A stretch of 64,000 nucleotides of DNA from JAWKOK01 sp963848115 (GCA_963848115.1 CAWKCP010000028.1:62001-126000), one strand, 5' to 3'; shown: positions 53,515 to 62,724, numbered from the stretch's first letter. Numbers and translations are program-made. Notes: generated by a model not told the origin, from the sequence alone.

Positions 53515-54510
53515 ATGGATGAGCTACGTCAAAGTTTGGCTACGAAACGCTGGGTTATCATCGCGACAGATCGTTCTCGGCGTCCCCATGAATTGATTGC
53601 CGATCCGAAGCCGGGAATCGAAACGCGGCCTGAATGGGATGCGAATTGCCCCTTCTGCCCTGGAAACGAGGAAGACGATCTTGGGATCATGTCCATTCCG
53701 GGCGATGGATCCTGGCGGGTGCGGGTCGTTGGCAACAAATACCCGGCGCTTCAACTGAATGGTGAGGTCGAGCGCAGCTTTGACGGCATTCATCGCAGCA
53801 TCTCAGCGGTGGGCTACCACGAGATCTTGATTGAATCTCGACTTCACAACACCTGTCATGCGCTCGAGAGCAAGGAAAACGTCTCGATGCTGATGCATGC
53901 CTTCCGAGAGCGTGGACGCGTCATCTCCTACGATGAACGTATGCGCCACATCACCTATTTCAAGAACCATGGGGGGCGGGCCGGCACTTCACTGATCCAT
54001 CCCCATGCCCAGTTGATCGCTTTGCCCGTGGTGCCCCACAGCATCCGTGAACGGGCGGAATCGGCGCGCCACCACTTCGACGACACAGGGCGTTGTGTTT
54101 TCTGCCAGATGGTGGACAATGAGATAGCCGATGGCAGCCGCATAATTCTGGAGACCGAGCACTTCGTAGCCGTGGTGCCCTATGCAGCTTACTCGCCCTT
54201 CCACACCTGGATCCTCCCGCGTCGCCACGAGTCCACTTTTCTACGCACAACTGATGGTGAATTGGCAGATCTAGGTGATATTCTGCATCAGATGCTGCGC
54301 AAGCTCTATGTCGGCCTGCGCGATCCCGATTTCAACTATGTGATCCGCTCTGCGCCGCTCCACGACGACGGCCGCGATTATCTGCACTGGTATGTCACAG
54401 TTGTTCCGCGTGTGACCCGATCGGCGGGGTTCGAACTTGGCTCCGGTATGTTTATCAACACAACGCCGCCGGAGGAGAGCGCTGCGTTTTTGCGGTCTGT
54501 AAAGATATAA
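53515..54510 (+). CDS. galT: Galactose-1-phosphate uridylyltransferase-like protein
   Basis: This is a 331-residue HIT-superfamily enzyme. It has zinc-binding CPFCPGNE near residue 48 and CVFCQMVD near 200, and the nucleophile motif IHPHAQLIALP with the central histidine at about residue 163. YHEILIE, GGRAGTSL and FHTWILPRRHES are family features, and the C-terminal half supplies the second Fe/Zn-like site. It may transfer UMP or AMP to hexose 1-phosphate; the lack of other Leloir genes here leaves the exact donor open. Confidence 0.85.
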   Translation: MDELRQSLATKRWVIIATDRSRRPHELIADPKPGIETRPEWDANCPFCPGNEEDDLGIMSIPGDGSWRVRVVGNKYPALQLNGEVERSFDGIHRSISAVGYHEILIESRLHNTCHALESKENVSMLMHAFRERGRVISYDERMRHITYFKNHGGRAGTSLIHPHAQLIALPVVPHSIRERAESARHHFDDTGRCVFCQMVDNEIADGSRIILETEHFVAVVPYAAYSPFHTWILPRRHESTFLRTTDGELADLGDILHQMLRKLYVGLRDPDFNYVIRSAPLHDDGRDYLHWYVTVVPRVTRSAGFELGSGMFINTTPPEESAAFLRSVKI

Positions 54511-54519
54511 TTGACGGAA

Positions 54520-54712
54520 GGAAAATGGTTAATGGTGAATGCTCAATTGTGAATTGTCAATGGCTTGAGATCAAGATGCCGTGATGAATAGCATCATAAA
54601 ACTCAACCCATTAAGAATCGACCATCATCAATTCACCATCAACCATTATTCACCCTCTTCCCGCCTACCATTGACAATTGACCATCAACAATTGAAAGTT
54701 GACCATTATCTT
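54520..54712. repeat. AT-rich CAATTGACC/TTGTCAATGG repeats
   Basis: Units such as GGTTAATGGTGAATG, TTGTGAATTGTCAATGG and TTGACAATTGACCATCAAC alternate in both orientations. They fill the gap after galT and would be read as ~44 extra codons in front of the next gene if ATG 54581 were used. Similar units occur at ~59126-59150 and 59291-59320. Confidence 0.75.
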
Positions 54713-55492
54713 GTGACTGACTTCAACATACGCGACTACAACAGCCTAGCCTGGGACAAAGCCGTCGAGCGCGGCAGCGAATGGACCATCCCGGTCAGCC
54801 CGCAGGCCATCGAGAATGCCCGCGCCGGCGTCTGGGAGATAGTCCTGACCCCGGAGAAATCGGTGCCGCGCGCCTGGTTTCCGCAGGACATGCAGGGTGT
54901 GAATCTGCTCTGCCTGGCCGGCGGCGGCGGCCAGCAAGGGCCGATCCTTGCCGCGGCGGGAGCCAACGTCACCGTGATTGACAACTCGCCCCAACAGCTT
55001 GAACGCGATCAGTTCGTCGCCGAACGCGAGGAACTGGCGATCAACCTCGTCCAGGGCGACATGCGCGATCTCTCTCATTTCGACGATGCCTCCTTCGATC
55101 TGGTCGTTCATCCCTGTTCCAACCTCTTCGTGCCCAATGTGCGACCGGTCTGGATTGAGGTGGCGCGCGTGTTGCGCCCCGGTGGCTCGCTGCTTGCCGG
55201 ATTCAACAACCCTGTGAACTACATCTTCGACCAGGCGCGGGCAGACGAAGGCATCCTGGAAGTCCGGCACACGCTGCCCTACTCCGATCTCAAGAGCCTC
55301 ACGTCGGAGGAACTCGATGCCTATATTGATGACCTGCAGCCTCTGGAGTTTAGCCACACTTTGGAGGACCAAATCGGCGGTCAGATCGATGCCGGTCTGG
55401 CCATCACCGGCTTCTATGAGGACCACTGGACAGGCACAACGCTCTCTGAGTATATGCCGACATTTATTGCCACCAAGGCGACGAAGGTTTAG
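54713..55492 (+). CDS. SAM-dependent methyltransferase
   Basis: This is a 259-residue class I methyltransferase beginning at GTG 54713 (VTDFNIRDYNSLAWDKAVERG). An in-frame ATG at 54581 would add 44 residues, but those are encoded by intergenic repeats, so the GTG is favoured; no clear ribosome site is seen for either. Motif I is LLCLAGGGGQQGPILAAAGA, followed by VTVIDNSPQQLERDQ, LVQGDMRDLSHFDDASFDLVVHPC and VARVLRPGGSLLAGFNNP. The C-terminal EDQIGGQIDAGLAITGFYEDHW segment is common in the family. The target is unknown. Confidence 0.85.
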   Translation: MTDFNIRDYNSLAWDKAVERGSEWTIPVSPQAIENARAGVWEIVLTPEKSVPRAWFPQDMQGVNLLCLAGGGGQQGPILAAAGANVTVIDNSPQQLERDQFVAEREELAINLVQGDMRDLSHFDDASFDLVVHPCSNLFVPNVRPVWIEVARVLRPGGSLLAGFNNPVNYIFDQARADEGILEVRHTLPYSDLKSLTSEELDAYIDDLQPLEFSHTLEDQIGGQIDAGLAITGFYEDHWTGTTLSEYMPTFIATKATKV

Positions 55493-55615
55493 GGGGTTAG
55501 GGATCGGGGGTTAGGGATCGGTGATTGGGGATCGGTGATTGGGGAGCAGGCAGAGACTTGACGGCGCCCGGATCCCTAATCACCGTATCCCCAATCCCCG
55601 ATCCCCACTATCAAG
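55493..55615. repeat. GGGATCGGTGATTGGGG inverted repeats
   Basis: G-rich units (GGGATCGGGG, GATTGGGGATC) on the left face C-rich complements (CCTAATCACC, ATCCCCAATCCCCGATCCCC) on the right across ~40 bases. They lie between the methyltransferase and peptidase genes. Confidence 0.75.
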
Positions 55616-55629
55616 GAGCAATACACAAC

Positions 55630-56997
55630 ATGAGCACCTGGCAGGCATACCTGGCCGAAAACCAAGATCAATACGTCGATGAGCTGCTCGACTTTCTGCG
55701 CATTCCCAGCATTTCGGGATTGCCCGAAAATGCGCCGGACGTGCGCCGCGCGGGTGAGTGGGTGATGGCGCGCTGTGACGCCGCCGGTCTGGAGAATATC
55801 GAGATGATGGAGACGGGCGGCCATCCCGTCGTCTATGCCGATTGGTTGCACGCGCCGGGCAAGCCGACTGCGCTGATCTATGGCCATTTCGATACCCAAC
55901 CGGTTGATCCTATCGATCTGTGGGATCATCCGCCTTTCGAGCCGACCGTCATCGATGGCCGTGTCTATGCTCGTGGCGCCAGCGACGACAAGGGCAACAT
56001 GCTGGTGCCTATCCTGGCCCTGGAGGCATTGCTCAGTACCGAGGGATCGCTGCCGATCAACGTCAAGTGTTTCTTCGAAGGCCAGGAGGAGATCGGCAGC
56101 CCGACGCTGCCGCCCTTCGTGGCCGAGCACAAGGCCAAGTTCGCCTGCGATCTGGCCATCAGCGCGGACGGCGGCCAGTGGTCCGAGGATCAGCCTGCAC
56201 TGATGGTGGGCCTGAGGGGCCTGGCAGGCATCGAGATCGATCTGGTCGGCCCTGCCCATGATGTCCACTCGGGCATGTACGGCGGCGTCATCCAGAATCC
56301 GCTGCATGCGATGGCGGCGATCATCGCATCCATGCGCGGGGACGACGGCAAGATCCTGGTCGATGGCTTCTATGACGATGTGCTGCCCATCAGCGATGAG
56401 GATCGTGAATTGCTCGGCGCTGTCCCCTTTGAAGAGGACGAGTTTCTGGCCGAGATCGACGTGGATGAAGGCTTCGGCGAACCGGGCTACAGCGCCATTG
56501 AGCGGCGCTGGGCGCGTCCGACGCTGGAGGTCAACGGCATGTGGGGCGGCTTCGAGGGCGACGGCGTCAAGACTGTCCTGCCCAGCCAGGCCCATGCCAA
56601 GATCACCTGTCGTCTGGTGGCTGACCAGGATCCGGCCAAGATCGTCGAAGTATTGACTGCGCATGTGCACAAGCACGCCCCGCCGGGCGTCAAGGTTACG
56701 GTGACCCCCATCGCCAGTCAAGCCACGCCCTATCTCATGGCCGCCGATCATTTCGGCAACGTGGCCGCCCGCGACGTGCATCTGGAACTGTACGGCAAAG
56801 AGCCCTTCTACGCCCGCAGCGGGGGCAGCATTCCCGTCTGTAGCCTCTTCCTCGACAACCTGGGCGTCTATACGGTCAACTTCGGCTTTGGCCTCGGCGA
56901 CGAACGCATCCATTCGCCCAACGAATTCTACCGCCTGAGCAGCTTCGAGCGAGGTCAGCGCGCGTACTGTATGTTGTTGGAGCGGCTGGCCGCGTAG
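55630..56997 (+). CDS. M20-family dipeptidase/amidohydrolase
   Basis: This is a 455-residue enzyme from ATG 55630 with AAGGAG nine bases upstream. Metal-binding features of M20/ArgE-type peptidases are the histidine and aspartate in YGHFDTQPVD (residues ~83-92), the bridging aspartate in ARGASDDKGNML (~115), the glutamates in FEGQEEIGSP (~150) and the C-terminal ARSGGSIPVCS. An internal dimerisation domain sits between. It probably hydrolyses dipeptides or N-acyl amino acids in the cytosol. A 517-codon reverse frame here is a base-composition artefact. Confidence 0.92.
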   Translation: MSTWQAYLAENQDQYVDELLDFLRIPSISGLPENAPDVRRAGEWVMARCDAAGLENIEMMETGGHPVVYADWLHAPGKPTALIYGHFDTQPVDPIDLWDHPPFEPTVIDGRVYARGASDDKGNMLVPILALEALLSTEGSLPINVKCFFEGQEEIGSPTLPPFVAEHKAKFACDLAISADGGQWSEDQPALMVGLRGLAGIEIDLVGPAHDVHSGMYGGVIQNPLHAMAAIIASMRGDDGKILVDGFYDDVLPISDEDRELLGAVPFEEDEFLAEIDVDEGFGEPGYSAIERRWARPTLEVNGMWGGFEGDGVKTVLPSQAHAKITCRLVADQDPAKIVEVLTAHVHKHAPPGVKVTVTPIASQATPYLMAADHFGNVAARDVHLELYGKEPFYARSGGSIPVCSLFLDNLGVYTVNFGFGLGDERIHSPNEFYRLSSFERGQRAYCMLLERLAA

Positions 56998-56999
56998 GT

Positions 57000-57165
57000 G
57001 AATGGAGATTGGGGACTGGTGATTGGTGACTGGTGATTGGGAATTTGGAATTTGGAATGTGCACTCCCAGTCCCTGTTCACTGATCCCAATCCCCAATCC
57101 CCAATCCCCAGTCCCCAGTCCTCAATCACCGTTCCCTAATTCCCAATCCCTAATCACGCTGGAGC
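57000..57165. repeat. GATTGGGGACTGG / CCCAATCCCC repeat array
   Basis: G-rich units on the left (GATTGGGGACTGG, GATTGGTGACTGG) face C-rich units on the right (ATCCCCAATCCCC, AGTCCCCAGTCC, TTCCCTAATTCCC) with a short centre. It is the longest such array in the window and separates the peptidase from the MutS-like gene. Confidence 0.75.
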
Positions 57166-57171
57166 CACCAC

Positions 57172-59127
57172 ATGCCCACGAAAGCCGCCCGCACCGCTGC
57201 CAACCAACGCCAGATCGACCGCCTGGATCGCAGCCTTGCTGCGATGAACGGGGTGAACAATCGCTATTCGTGGGCGCGTGCGATTGTCTTTCTCGGTGGG
57301 CTGGTGATTTCGGCAACCGGGTTCTTTGTTGTGGGGGCCGGGCTGTTCTGGCTGCTGTTGGGAGTCGCAGTGGCGCTCTTTGCCGGCGTCATCTATTTCC
57401 ATCGTCGGCTTGAGCGCAGTATGCGCTCGTTCACACTCGCACGGGAATATCACCGCATCCAAGCGGCAAGAGTACAGGTTGCCTGGTCTGAACTGCCGCC
57501 GACCAGGGAGGTCGCTCCTCGATCCGGGCACCCCTTCGAAGGCGATCTGGATCTGGTGGGCGAGCGTTCGTTGCATCGACTGATGGATACCACCGTCTTT
57601 GACGGCGGCTCGCTCCGCCTGCGCGATTGGCTCGGCAGCACCGCGCCGAATCTGGATACCATCGGCAATCGGCAAGCGCTGGTGGCGGAGTTGTGTCCAC
57701 GGTCCTTGTTCCGTCTGCGGCTGTGGATCAATGGGTCCACTGCGTCCGGGGATCCGGAAGCGGCCGACCGTGAAACGTGGCAGCCCGACGATCTACTCGA
57801 CTGGTTGTCGCACCACCAGTCGACTGAGCAAATGCGTCCCCGGCTCTGGCTACTATCAGGCCTGGCCCTGTTGAATCTGGTGGCTGTCGCTACATCTCTC
57901 TTTGGCCTGATTGAGCCCTGGTGGTACTTCACCTTTCTCCTCTATTTTGGCGTCTACATGCTGATATCCAAGCCGGCACGCGGTGTCTTCCACGAGGCCA
58001 CGGCCTTGCAGGGCGCGCTGGAGCAACTGGCCTCTGTGATCGGCCAGTTGGAGCGCCGTTCCTATGTCGGGACGCCTTACCTGCGAGCACTCTGTTTGCC
58101 CTTTCTCGATCAATCGTCACGACCGACCCACTATCTCAATCGCATCAAGACGGTTGCGGCCGCAACCGGCGTTCAGGGCAACCCCGTCATCTGGTTTCTG
58201 CTCAATGCCGTCGTGCCCTGGGATTATTTCTTCGCCTACCAACTGAATCGCACCAAAGCCGAGGTCGTTGACTATGTGCCGCAGTGGCTCGATGTCTGGG
58301 CCGAATTGGAGGCGCTCTGTGCGTTGGCAAATTTAGGCTACGTGAATCCGCAGTACACGCAACCTGAAGTCGTCTTGCCGGTTGAGCAGGAGCGGGGGGA
58401 AGTCGCCAAAATATTCTCCGCGACCAGACTGGGCCATCCACTCCTCCCAGATGATGAGAAGGTCTGCAACGATTTTGTCATGGATCACCTGGGCCAGGTG
58501 ATCATCCTCACAGGCTCCAACATGGCCGGCAAGAGCACCTTTCTCAAGACCCTGGGCGTCAATCTGGCGCTGGCCTTTGCCGGGGGACCAGTGGATGCCA
58601 CATGCCTGCAGACGGACCTCTTTCGCCTCTTTACGTGCATCAAAGTCAGTGATTCGGTCACGGACGGAATCTCCTACTTCTATGCCGAGGTCAAGCGGCT
58701 CAAGGCAATGTTGGAAGCGTTAGATGGAGGTGGACTTGGGGATGGACGTGCAGATCGAGAAGAGGCGGGCGATGGGCCGGAAGACGAGACAATGGACGAT
58801 TTAGTGGCGCAACTCCCGCTCTTCTTCCTCATCGATGAGATCTTCCGCGGCACCAACAATCGGGAACGACTGGAGGGCAGCCGTTCCTTCATCCATGCCC
58901 TGGTCGGCAAACATGGCTCCGGTCTGATCTCAACCCACGATCTTGACCTGGTCAAGCTGGCCGACGAGATGGCCTCCGTGCGCAACTACCACTTCCGGGA
59001 CGCTATCGAAGACGAGCGCATGGTCTTCGACTACAAGCTGCGCTCCGGCCCTTGTCCGACGACGAATGCGTTAAAGATCATGGCGCTAGAAGGACTTCCA
59101 GTAGGACTACCGGTGGGACAGAAATAA
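57172..59127 (+). CDS. Membrane-associated MutS-family ATPase
   Basis: This is a 651-residue protein. It has two membrane helices near residues 38-80 and another hydrophobic pair near 224-262, both unusual for MutS. The C-terminal ATPase is intact: Walker A TGSNMAGKST near residue 447, FARLF-like TDLFRLFTCIKVSDSV, Walker B FFLIDEIFRGTNN and the ISTHD histidine. The MutS mismatch-binding N-terminal domains are absent. An acidic insert (DREEAGDGPEDE) lies before Walker B. Such membrane MutS homologues are widespread but uncharacterised; a role in DNA or envelope processes at the membrane can only be guessed. Confidence 0.85.
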   Translation: MPTKAARTAANQRQIDRLDRSLAAMNGVNNRYSWARAIVFLGGLVISATGFFVVGAGLFWLLLGVAVALFAGVIYFHRRLERSMRSFTLAREYHRIQAARVQVAWSELPPTREVAPRSGHPFEGDLDLVGERSLHRLMDTTVFDGGSLRLRDWLGSTAPNLDTIGNRQALVAELCPRSLFRLRLWINGSTASGDPEAADRETWQPDDLLDWLSHHQSTEQMRPRLWLLSGLALLNLVAVATSLFGLIEPWWYFTFLLYFGVYMLISKPARGVFHEATALQGALEQLASVIGQLERRSYVGTPYLRALCLPFLDQSSRPTHYLNRIKTVAAATGVQGNPVIWFLLNAVVPWDYFFAYQLNRTKAEVVDYVPQWLDVWAELEALCALANLGYVNPQYTQPEVVLPVEQERGEVAKIFSATRLGHPLLPDDEKVCNDFVMDHLGQVIILTGSNMAGKSTFLKTLGVNLALAFAGGPVDATCLQTDLFRLFTCIKVSDSVTDGISYFYAEVKRLKAMLEALDGGGLGDGRADREEAGDGPEDETMDDLVAQLPLFFLIDEIFRGTNNRERLEGSRSFIHALVGKHGSGLISTHDLDLVKLADEMASVRNYHFRDAIEDERMVFDYKLRSGPCPTTNALKIMALEGLPVGLPVGQK

Positions 59128-59158
59128 TGGTTAATGGCGTGAACGGTTGATTGTGAAT

Positions 59159-59260
59159 CAGTAGTTCACGAATTCAAGCAATACAAGATTCTTCGCTGGT
59201 TGTTTTCCAGAGCGAAGGGGTTCTGTAGACCCGCTCAGAATGACAAATCGTGAAGTACTG
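59159..59260. repeat. ~102-bp repeat, left copy flanking the trans-sulfuration gene
   Basis: It runs from CAGTAGTTCACGAATTC to TCGTGAAGTACTG. Its reverse complement matches 60587-60688 over the full length with about five in six bases identical. Confidence 0.85.
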
Positions 59261-59323
59261 TGAATGGTTAGTGGGCTAGTCGATGACGACATTAACCATT
59301 GAGAATTGTCAATTCACCATTAT

Positions 59324-60553
59324 TTACGCTTTTTTCAGCGCCTGCTCCAAATCCTCAATCAGATCCGCTGTCTCCTCGATTCCAATACAGAACCGAATCA
59401 ACTCGTCCCGTATACCCAGCGTCAGCCGTTCTTCCGGCGGCAGGTCGGCGTAGCCCATGACGGCCAGCGGACTGATGATGCTCTCGACGCCGCCGAGGCT
59501 GGGGCCGATCACGGGGGTCTTCAGCGCGTTGAGGAATGCATAGGCCTGATCTGTGTTGCCCTCGATCTCAAAACTGACTACGCCGCCCGCCCCCCGCATG
59601 GTCCGCTTCGCCAATTCATGATCGCGGTGACTTTCCAGCCCTGGATACCAGACTCGCCGCACCTTGGGGTGTGCTTCCAGGTAACGGGCAATGGCCAGGC
59701 CGTTAGCGTTCTGACGTTCAACGCGTAGCGCCAGCGTCTTGACCCCGCGCAGGATCAGATAGGCGGTATGGGGTGCGACGACTTGCCCAAACAATCCCTG
59801 GGCCTGACGCAGGGGAGTGATCATGTCGTAGCTGCCGATCAGCACGCCGGCCATCAGGTCATTGTGGCCGGATAGATACTTGGTCACGCTGTGGATGACC
59901 AGGTCGATGCCGTGTTCCAGCGGGCGCATGTTGACCGGCGTGGCAAACGTCGTGTCGATGACGGTCTTAACCTTGTGACGCTTGGCGATGGTCACCAACT
60001 GGTCCAGATCGACGCAGTGCATGAACGGATTGGTGGGCGACTCGGAGAAGATCAGCTTGGTGTTGGGCCGGATGGCCGCCTCCAGCGCCTCGTAGTCGCC
60101 GTGGGCCACGATGCTGCACTCGACGCCGTAGCGCTGGATGAACTTTTCGCAGAAGACCAGCGTGCTGTGATAGCACTCGTCGGTGAGGACCATGTGATCG
60201 CCGGCCGAGAGCATCAAGAGCAGGGCCGACGTCACCGCACCCATGCCGCTGGAGACCAGCACTGCGTCCTGGCCGCCCTCCAGCGCCGCCAGCTTGGCCT
60301 CCGCCGCGCGTACCGTCGGGTTGCCGTAACGGCCATACTCCTCGCGTTCCGGCTCGTCCCAGAACATGCTCTCCTCGGTGTACTCGACCAGCGCCTCGGC
60401 CGTGGAAAAGGTATAGACCGACGTCTGGACGATGGGCACGGTCAGACTGTCGTGGCTGCGGAAGCGTGCCTCGCCGGCATGGACTGCGTCGGTCGAAGAG
60501 GGCGTTGAGGTTTGTTCAGCATTGATGCGATCGTCTGCTGCGTTCTGGTTCAT
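59324..60553 (-). CDS. Trans-sulfuration enzyme (cystathionine gamma-synthase-like)
   Basis: This is a 409-residue PLP enzyme of the Cys/Met metabolism family. ATG 60553 starts a low-complexity N-terminus; an earlier ATG at 60607 lies in a repeat. Family features are QTSVYTF, EYGRYGNPTVRAAEAKLAALEGG, ISSGMGA-like VSSGMGAVTSALL (cofactor phosphate), SPTNPFMHCVDL, and the PLP lysine in HSVTKYLSGHND near residue 224. The C-terminal SLGGVESIISPLAVM and GIEETADLIEDL are typical. Cystathionine gamma-synthase, gamma-lyase and O-acetylhomoserine sulfhydrylase are not separable from sequence alone. Confidence 0.92.
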   Translation of the reverse strand: MNQNAADDRINAEQTSTPSSTDAVHAGEARFRSHDSLTVPIVQTSVYTFSTAEALVEYTEESMFWDEPEREEYGRYGNPTVRAAEAKLAALEGGQDAVLVSSGMGAVTSALLLMLSAGDHMVLTDECYHSTLVFCEKFIQRYGVECSIVAHGDYEALEAAIRPNTKLIFSESPTNPFMHCVDLDQLVTIAKRHKVKTVIDTTFATPVNMRPLEHGIDLVIHSVTKYLSGHNDLMAGVLIGSYDMITPLRQAQGLFGQVVAPHTAYLILRGVKTLALRVERQNANGLAIARYLEAHPKVRRVWYPGLESHRDHELAKRTMRGAGGVVSFEIEGNTDQAYAFLNALKTPVIGPSLGGVESIISPLAVMGYADLPPEERLTLGIRDELIRFCIGIEETADLIEDLEQALKKA

Positions 60554-60586
60554 TTGTGACTCCGAATCATGTGTCGAAGCGAAATT

Positions 60587-60688
60587 CAGTACTTCACGAT
60601 TGGTCATTCTGAGCGGGTCAGCAGAATCCCTTCACCTTGGAACGCTACCGGCGAAGCATCTTGTTTGGCTTGAATTCGTGAGCTACTG
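60587..60688. repeat. ~102-bp repeat, right copy flanking the trans-sulfuration gene
   Basis: It runs from CAGTACTTCACGATTGG to GTGAGCTACTG and is the inverted counterpart of 59159-59260. Its GTCATTCTGAGCGG core is related to the GTCATTCCG elements at 37137 and 61025. Confidence 0.85.
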
Positions 60689-60745
60689 AAATTGTTCAGT
60701 TCATAGTGCGACAAGATCATGGCAGGGGTTGGTCGGCGGCGGGCA

Positions 60746-60916
60746 TCATATCATAGGTCGATAGGCAATCGCCAACTGGGGCGTTTCAACACGCCGGCCG
60801 GGCGTTTGCAGGGCCGGCATGACGCCATCCACGGCCAGGCTGTCGCCGCCCGATCTCAGCGCATCACGAATCGAAGCAAAGATCGGTACATTGTGGTCTG
60901 ATCGATTGTCTGATCG
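60746..60916 (-). pseudogene. Possible gene remnant in the repeat-rich gap
   Basis: Fifty-six codons without a start, ending at TGA 60746-60748, read SIRDALRSGGDSLAVDGV and ALQTPGRR, which has the composition of protein rather than noise. No family is recognised and the upstream part is missing, so this may be the tail of a lost gene or chance. Confidence 0.25.
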
Positions 60917-61024
60917 AGTGGGTTAGGTGATGTTTCAGATTTCGAGGTGAATCCTGGTGCTACTCATGCCAGATTGAAACGTATCGCTGAGAGCAGGTTC
61001 TGTAGAAGCAACAATGCATGTTAC

Positions 61025-61112
61025 CCGTTCACGAAGTGGGCGCAAAGCGCTAACAGAATGAGGAATCTTGAGATCGGTGGCGTCAAGATTCCTCACTTCG
61101 TTCGGAATGACA
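61025..61112. repeat. GTCATTCCGAACGAAGTGAGG-type element
   Basis: The core GTTCACGAAGTGGGCGCAAAGCGC (from 61027), GAGGAATCTTG and CAAGATTCCTC complements, then GGAATGACA, repeats the layout seen at 37150-37250. Confidence 0.75.
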
Positions 61113-61177
61113 AAGTGTCTCTTCGATCCAAAGATCGCATTGCCGAACCGTAGGTTTTCAACTGATCTAAGTTTGAC

Positions 61178-61262
61178 AGCGAGAAGCGCCCTAATCGGCT
61201 GGACCAAAGCGCCTGAGGGCGCTTCTCGCTGTTAGTAGCCGGCTTCAGCCGACCGTGTCAAA
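61178..61262. repeat. Hairpin repeats before the SMP-30 gene end
   Basis: GACAGCGAGAAGCGCCCT (61178-61195) faces AGGGCGCTTCTCGCTGTT (61218-61235), followed by GCCGGCTTCAGCCG-type sequence. The second motif is related to the pair near 32870. Confidence 0.7.
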
Positions 61263-61286
61263 CGTCAACGAAACCATGGTTTCGGA

Positions 61287-62123
61287 TCAATAGGGCGGCG
61301 TGAGTCGACCGGGCAGATCGACTCGGAACCGTTCCACCTGTCCGGTATCGGCCACGGTGACGTAGCAGGTGCGTCCGTCCGGCCCGCCGAAGGTCAGGTT
61401 TGTGCAGTTGTTGCCATGCAGCTTGATTTCCTGCAGAATCTCGCCAGCAGGCGACAGCTTGAGCACGACACCTGCGCCCCAGCGGGTGGCATAGAGATTG
61501 CCTGCCACATCACAGCGCATGCCATCGAGACCCTCTTCCTCAAATGCGATCAACAGCCGCCGGCTACTGATGTCACCGTTGGGCGCGAGATCATAGGCCC
61601 AGATCGACTGTTGCGCGCTTTCATTGACGTATAGTGTGTGTTCATCCGGGCTGACCTCGATGCCGTTGGTTGTGCCAAGATTTTCTGCCGATCGTACGAA
61701 CTCTCGATCGGTCCCGATGCGCCAGAGTTGGCCTGTACCATCGGACCAATTGGGATCGCTGGCGAAGAGTACGCCTTGGCTGGTGATGGCAATGTCGTTT
61801 GGTTGGTTTAGCCGTGGCTCATGGGCGTAGACGCTGATCGCCTTGGTCTGCATGTCGACACGCAGGATGTTGTGGCCTGTGTAGTCTGCGATCAGCATTT
61901 CGCCGGCGGCATTGAAGCGAATGCCGTTGCCGATGCTGCCCTCGGGCAATTCGACAAAGACGCTGCATTCGCCGTCAGGCGTCACTCGGCCGATTGTGCC
62001 CTGGCGTGCATAGTTGACGGCATACAGATTGCCTTCGGCGTCACAAGCCGGGCCTTCGATGCCGTCGGTGAAACTGTGGCGCGGCGTGAATTCATGGGCT
62101 AGGAAGAGCGACTTGGGGTTCAT
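61287..62123 (-). CDS. SMP-30/gluconolactonase-like beta-propeller
   Basis: This is a 278-residue protein from ATG 62123 with GAGGACACC upstream. The fold is recognised from DGIEGPACDAEGNLYAVNYA at the first blade (metal glutamate), IRFNAAGEMLIADYTGHNI, NQPNDIAITSQGVLFASDPNW, TTNGIEVSPDEHTLYVNES (calcium aspartate and asparagine), and LDGMRCDVAGNLYATRWG. Such enzymes open sugar lactones or related substrates. No signal peptide is seen. It is monocistronic. Confidence 0.9.
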   Translation of the reverse strand: MNPKSLFLAHEFTPRHSFTDGIEGPACDAEGNLYAVNYARQGTIGRVTPDGECSVFVELPEGSIGNGIRFNAAGEMLIADYTGHNILRVDMQTKAISVYAHEPRLNQPNDIAITSQGVLFASDPNWSDGTGQLWRIGTDREFVRSAENLGTTNGIEVSPDEHTLYVNESAQQSIWAYDLAPNGDISSRRLLIAFEEEGLDGMRCDVAGNLYATRWGAGVVLKLSPAGEILQEIKLHGNNCTNLTFGGPDGRTCYVTVADTGQVERFRVDLPGRLTPPY

Positions 62124-62311
62124 CGGTGTCCTCGATTCTCGTGCTGTCATTCGGAAGATATCGTTGTGGGCAATATGCGGGTGAACACAGGCCAGGCGCA
62201 GCTGAAATTGCCGCCGCCGATTGCGGCCGGCGTCGCCCATCACTATCTAACTGACGCGTGCAGTCCACTTCGGCGCCATCTCTTCGGTTGATGCTCGGGT
62301 ATTCCGTGCGA

Positions 62312-62724
62312 TTATGGCAAAGTTGCAGGCGTGTATACGGTCAACGATGGAACGCGGTCGAAGTGTCTTGCATTGAGGGTTAGGATCGGCGACGAGTGTA
62401 CCAAGCAAATAGCAGAAATTGGGACGTCTTTGATGCCGATATCTCGATTGCGAGCGATCAAGTCTGCGTGGAGTTCAGCAGCCATTTCCGCCGATTGATG
62501 ATCGAACGGCCAGATTTCCATAAGCCGAGTAGCGCGTTTTCACCGATCTCCTTGCTTGAGCGGCGGACGCCAAAGAGTAATTCGTAGGAAGTAATGGCGG
62601 TCACACAGCACTGGTAATTCTGAACCGCATGAACGACCGAAGTCGCCGCCGGTTCTTGACCGCGCAGGAAGGCAATCAGGATGCTGGTATCTAGGCAGAG
62701 AGTTTGGTTGTCCACGAATCCCAC
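62312..62724 (-). pseudogene. VapC PIN-domain toxin, frameshifted
   Basis: From GTG 62724 the frame shows the PIN first aspartate in CLDTSILIAFLRG and SYELLFGVRRSSKEIGENALLGL, then loses the frame near 62518. The second frame continues as IWPFDHQSAEMAAELHADLIARNRDIGIKDVPISAICL and ends with LTLNARHFDRVPSLTV, which holds the later acidic residues of the RNase site. One base accounts for the break. It overlaps the antitoxin gene upstream by 34 bases, the usual arrangement. As it stands the toxin should be inactive. Confidence 0.8.

Noticed and set aside
55576..57129. 517-codon open frame on the minus strand opposite the M20 peptidase
   Set aside because: It is fully antisense to a well-supported metallopeptidase, has biased composition and no family motifs; it arises from codon bias of the plus-strand gene.
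57000..57165. Repeat array considered as CRISPR
   Set aside because: Units are short, direct and inverted, have no uniform spacers and no cas genes are present in the window.
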